DNA of 64,000 nt. Source: Mya arenaria. Taxonomy: Eukaryota > Mollusca > Bivalvia > Myida > Myidae. The DNA is taken from NCBI RefSeq assembly GCF_026914265.1, contig NC_069123.1, positions 33,002,678 to 33,066,677 of the forward strand, given 5' to 3'. A program made the position numbers and the translations under genes. Shown one piece after another: positions 60,091 through 64,000 of this stretch. Each line of letters starts with the position of its first letter. Positions within the stretch are counted from its first letter, which is position 1. Below the pieces are notes generated by a model. The model did not search any database. It worked only from the letters and a program-made list of their open reading frames with translations, and was not told the origin of the DNA.

Positions 60091-60603
60091 AAGAATTTTG
60101 AATTGCATGCCAACATTATTAAGTGCACCTTGGAAATGTCACGGACTTTCATGTAAACCACCATGGAGTGTCCCCCCCTGTATATCATTTTCATTTTTAA
60201 GTATACAATTAAATGTTTAAGAACCGTTTTCTGAATTCCATCCTTCAGTGAAATTACAATATATCAGTAAAACGTTGTTTGCATAAACATCTCATTAGCC
60301 TTCAAGTTTTATTCTGATTTGGAGATTTCAGCACTTGTCTTTTATTAGAAACCCAAACTGATTTATACAACGGGGCATTATACTGGTGTATGGCTAGATA
60401 CTCCCCTACCAATGATAATATTTAAATAACATACTGAAATAATAATAATAAAATAATAATAATTATAATAATTCCTGTAGAATACCAGTGTAGAATCTTT
60501 AGGGTTCTGTTGTAAAGACACTTTTAAGTCCTTTTTAAACTCCTCTTTCTATTGTAATTTAAGGAATATGTACAACAGAAATTAATCTCATGCAGTAAGT
60601 TTA

Positions 60604-60797
60604 AACTTATTAAGCACGATTTTACGCGAGAGTGTACTGGTCTTATGTTGTAGGGGAAACCAGGGTACCAGGAGGAAACCCACTTGTCAGGCTTGGTGAC
60701 CATAAACCATTGAACTCACATGCGCCCAGGCTGGGAATCGAAACCCGGGTCGCCTAAGTAAGAAGGGAATGCGCTATACCACTGCGCTAACCGGACA
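60604..60797 (-). mobile_element. tRNA-derived SINE (family 2)
   Basis: On the minus strand: A-box-like 'gcgcagtggtatagcgcatt', B-box 'gggtttcgattcccagcc', body 'ggtcaccaagcctgac', 'gtgggtttcctcctggtacc' and 'acaacataagacca'. It is the fuller copy of the SINE at 14600-14738. Confidence 0.85.
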
Positions 60798-60812
60798 ACT
60801 AAATAGTTATTG

Positions 60813-61263
60813 CAGTACCATGTGATAAATTGCGTCATAAATGCTACGCCGGAAGGGAATATTTTGCTTCGAATGAAGACTTTAAACAAAGAAAACTCCA
60901 CTTTTTCTTCACCATTTTAAATGAAACATAGTGCAGTCTACGCCTCTTACGGAGCCCGGCCTTCGGTCTTTTACCAGAGTTTGATTGAGAGTTTAGTTTC
61001 TTAAAACACTTCGACAAACCGTTTCACAATATGGCCGTCTGACTGAACACTGTCAAAACATCATTTTGGAAACAGGTTTGTCGAAGTGTTTGATGAAATT
61101 AAATTACTTTATGAAATATTGGTTATAAAACAAAGGCGAGACTGTTCATAATGGAGTAGTAAAAGGAAAGTTATCAATGATTTAAGTCTTTATTTTAAGC
61201 AAAATGTTGCATTCTGATGTAGCATATATATGACGTAATTTATCATGTGGTATACACACACTG
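60813..61263. mobile_element. CAGTGTG-ended MITE, copy 2
   Basis: 451 bp, collinear with 22448-22933 ('gtgataaattgcgtcataaa', 'agagtttgattgagagttta', 'tatgacgtaatttatcatg'). The left tip is shortened (CAGTACC). It lies 15 bp from the SINE. Confidence 0.8.
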
Positions 61264-61766
61264 TATTATTGGTTTTAATAGTGAGGTGAAGTGATAAGTA
61301 TGGTTTGGTCATTTTATACAGCGCATGTTTCAGTCTAAGAAATCATATTGTTTTTTCTGTGCATGACGATCACCAAGATCTTGAAGTTTTCTACATCTTA
61401 AACAACTTCCCCTGACAGCAGATTCCACATAATTATTAACAAGCCAGGAAGAAAACTTATGAAGGTTGAACAGGCGCGTAGTTGCCTATGCGCTAGTATG
61501 CGGCTGAATCCACATCATTCTGACAAAAAATAAAACAATGGCCTCTGGGTCAGTTACACTTTTTGTACTAGACTTTACATGCTGTTACAGACATATATAT
61601 GGACATTGAAAATTTCATTATTCAGTTGAATTGCAAAAAGGACAGAAAATTTGACTTTTTTTAGACAATCTTAATGTTAGTTACATAATCGGGGCTTATT
61701 TGTTTGCTATCTTAGAGGAAAAAGGGTTTATTTGTTGATTTATTATCCTAAACTGTCTATTTTCTA
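61264..61766. other. No gene recognised
   Basis: AT-rich; nothing supported. Confidence 0.4.
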
Positions 61767-61768
<2 letters not shown>

Positions 61769-61807
<39 letters not shown>

Positions 61808-61826
61808 TAATAATAATAATAATAAA
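61769..61826 (+). repeat. (TAA)n microsatellite
   Basis: About 18 AAT/TAA units with one frame slip; a shorter one lies at 60438-60470. Confidence 0.95.
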
Positions 61827-61949
61827 TTATTATCTGGTGATTGTCATTATGAGCCTTGAAGTTGTTGTTGTTTGCTGTGACATAGTCATCAAAACTGGAA
61901 ATAAATTAATATTGCTTGAGATAAAACAAAATTTGATTTTTTTACGCAT

Positions 61950-62375
61950 GCTGCCAGTGACAAATACTGATAATACCCATTCAGGTTAGGACACTCACTC
62001 AGCTAGCCCATATAATATCTCTGGCCCCAATAATTTTTTAGTTAGGCTCCTTGATTATTCAGAAAAAAAACAAGCAAAAATTTAACCTGGCAATAACTCA
62101 ACAACCTTTCGAGATATTCAAATTAAACTGATTATACACAGTCATGTTGCCAGTGATAATATGCACATTTGTAACAAGGCCCATTACTCTGATCCAAATA
62201 AATGATAAGTCATGTCGTTTGAATCACATATACAATAGTCAACTTAAATCCAACGACCATTCAAGATATTCTAATGAAACTTTGTACATATGTCACAATG
62301 ACAATATGCACATCTGTGGCAAGGCCCGTAATTATATATTTAATAATTTTCTAGTTATATTCCTTTGACTAAAAA
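61950..62375 (+). repeat. Diverged tandem repeat, 2-3 units
   Basis: Recurrent 'gccagtga.aata', 'atgcacat.tgt..caaggccc', 'caa..acctttcgagatattc' and '.accattcaagatattc' blocks about 160 bp apart. Confidence 0.55.
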
Positions 62376-62924
62376 ACTAACAGATAAACATTGGCATAAG
62401 CTTGCGCTGCTCACGCAGGTGGGACCCATTAATAAGGTATCGTATCGTACAAACACTATTTAGAATTGGTTATTCTTAGGAGTAGAAGTATTTATTTCCA
62501 AACAATAAATGCTATTTGTCAATATGTAAGACACATCTAGTTTGAATCTGTAAATAACTCTTTCAATTAATTTTGTTATCTTGACGTTATCTCTTAATAA
62601 AATTCTTAACCTTATGGTATAATGTTGCATGCTCGTTGATAAGAGCGCCCAAATTTTCACTTTATAACTCAGACATTTAATAAAAATTTATTACTGTCTA
62701 CAAGTCTATCTCACAGTGGCCTCCCTTGATAGTCAAACATGCACTAATTTCATGATTGAAAATTAGAACAAGAAATGGTTGAGTATTAAATATCATGACT
62801 GTGATCACTCATCTATTCAACATGTAAATGTATTATTATAATGTATTATTGTTTCAAGATGCACTCTTACTTTCAAGTTAGATTTACCACAATAAATAAT
62901 ATTGTTTTAATATTCTAAAAAGGA
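62376..62924. other. No gene recognised
   Basis: AT-rich; nothing supported. Confidence 0.4.
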
Positions 62925-63240
62925 TAGATATATGGCAAAAACAATGGTTCTTATGAAAAATATTGAGTTTGATTTGAAAGTAACTTCAAAGAAATGAGCA
63001 TTAAACACAGTATTTCTACCTTATAAGACTATAGTAGATCACAGTAAATCTGTTAGCATACACCAATCATTAAATATTTTTGCGCTTTCACAGCTATTAA
63101 ATTCACAGTTACATTCTTGTTATCAGTAATTAATATTTTCCATAAATGCATTATTTATTAAGTAATTTAAGGTTTTCCAGTCAAAATTTATGTTTGTTTT
63201 ATCTGTTTGTGTTTTGATTTTGAATAAGAGCATTTTATTT
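62925..63240 (-). repeat. Dispersed repeat, inverted partner of 57785-58078
   Basis: Contains 'tctaccttataagactatag', 'cagtaattaatattttccat' and 'aaatgcattatttattaag', complementary to the first copy. Confidence 0.8.
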
Positions 63241-63469
63241 AAAGAGAAATATCCCTGTTGTTACAAGGAGTTGGATAGGTCTCATAAATAATCTGTTATA
63301 AGAACAAAAAATCGGAGAGAAGTTAAATATCATTTCTGTGGGGACTCATTGATTCAAAATAAAAAAAAATTCATTTAAGGGGAAATATCCATCCTGTTGC
63401 ATGGAGTTAGGACAGCCTCATGGGTTAGTTGTATTTCACCCATTACCGATACAAATAGTTGAGGCCCTC

Positions 63470-63715
63470 ATCAAGGGCGGATCAAGGATTCATCGTTAGA
63501 GATACTTAGGGGTGTACCCTTTTGACTTGCGCCCCTCACCCAGAAACTCCCCCAAGAAAATTTTAACAATTTCTATACCGAAATGGTGTATTTTGGGTGT
63601 ATATTATTACTTTTCTTCTCCTTTATTGAAATAAAAAGTAAACATGGACTTCTTCTTTTGTTTGGGGGGGGGGGGCAGGTGCACCCCCCCCCCCCTCACA
63701 TCCGCTAGTGCTCAT
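63470..63715. repeat. Dispersed repeat with G12/C12 hairpin
   Basis: Ends 'agggcggatcaaggatt' and 'cacatccgctagtg' are partly inverted. Inside, 12 G (63664-63675), an 8-bp loop and 12 C (63684-63695) form a perfect hairpin. Confidence 0.6.
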
Positions 63716-64000
63716 TATAAGTTCACGTTATATTCAGATATTTTGTATCAATCAATGGACTTTCAAACAAATTAAGCTTAAAATAGTTTATATCAGGGCC
63801 TAAGTTTACGGAATTGTGCTGCAATCATGATTCTAGAATCTCGGCGGGGGACAAATATCCCCAGGAATTGAAAAAAAATATTTATACATAAAAAAGAAAT
63901 GCAAATTTTATCAGAGAGCTAATTTTATCAGCATGTTTACAAGTAGTGCCCGCTCTTGTCTGTGTATAATGTGAAGATATGTCGCTGTAATGTTTTACAG
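63716..64000. other. No feature recognised
   Basis: AT-rich window end. Confidence 0.4.

Noticed and set aside
59817-60091. Gly/Pro-rich frames
   Set aside because: Located in a GC-rich dispersed repeat with inverted ends; composition explains the frames.

Overview
The window reads as AT-rich nuclear DNA from a bivalve mollusc. This is inference: the evidence is intron-containing animal genes, tRNA-derived SINEs, LINE fragments, many short TIR elements, and abundant satellite-bearing elements built on AGGTCA-type repeats, a style I associate with bivalves. I could not run a search, so the species is not assigned. There is no sign of bacterial genes, operons or CRISPR, and I saw no retroviral or other virus-derived gene.

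The only host genes I can support are two paralogous, same-orientation (minus strand) genes for ROCO-type GTPases ending in death domains. Gene 1 (coding 19700 down to 16178, about 1011 aa, 2 coding exons) and gene 2 (48743 down to 36705, about 1147 aa, 4-5 coding exons) share a ~3-kb exon: N-terminal helical region, Roc GTPase with complete P-loop/DFAGQ/THKD motifs and a long acidic insert, COR-like region, and a death domain. Gene 2 adds a second death-domain exon and probably a 93-bp linker exon. Every internal junction after the big exon is phase 1, so these modules can be added or dropped without shifting the frame. Introns and 3' flanks of the two genes align, so this is a segmental tandem duplication. 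Gene 1 has lost (or gene 2 gained) the second death domain, and gene 1 stops earlier through a TAA where gene 2 has CAA. A role in apoptotic or innate-immune signalling is inferred from the domain pair.

Layout: 1-4.6 kb, mostly empty with MITE relics; 4.6-7.0 kb, broken LINE plus SINE; 7.2-9.5 kb, microsatellites and short repeats; 9.8-11.5 kb, dead mariner split by another insertion; 12.6-13.4 kb, pogo-like MITE; 14.6 kb, SINE; 15.4-19.7 kb, gene 1; 20-35.4 kb, satellite-bearing elements, MITEs and LINE 3' ends; 36.7-48.8 kb, gene 2, whose ~7-kb introns hold three satellite-bearing elements; 49.0-52.3 kb, a four-element nest; 52.4-64 kb, minisatellites, MITEs, a SINE and a GC-rich dispersed repeat.

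The most notable non-genic structure is a set of non-autonomous elements that carry tandem arrays (145-170 bp units) as cargo, several finishing in GGAC tracts and an inverted C-run/G-run end. One of them interrupts a pogo-like element, which fixes its boundaries. Two of these arrays repeat perfect AGGTCA-N3-TGACCT palindromes plus adjacent half-sites, i.e. nuclear-receptor-type sites in bulk.
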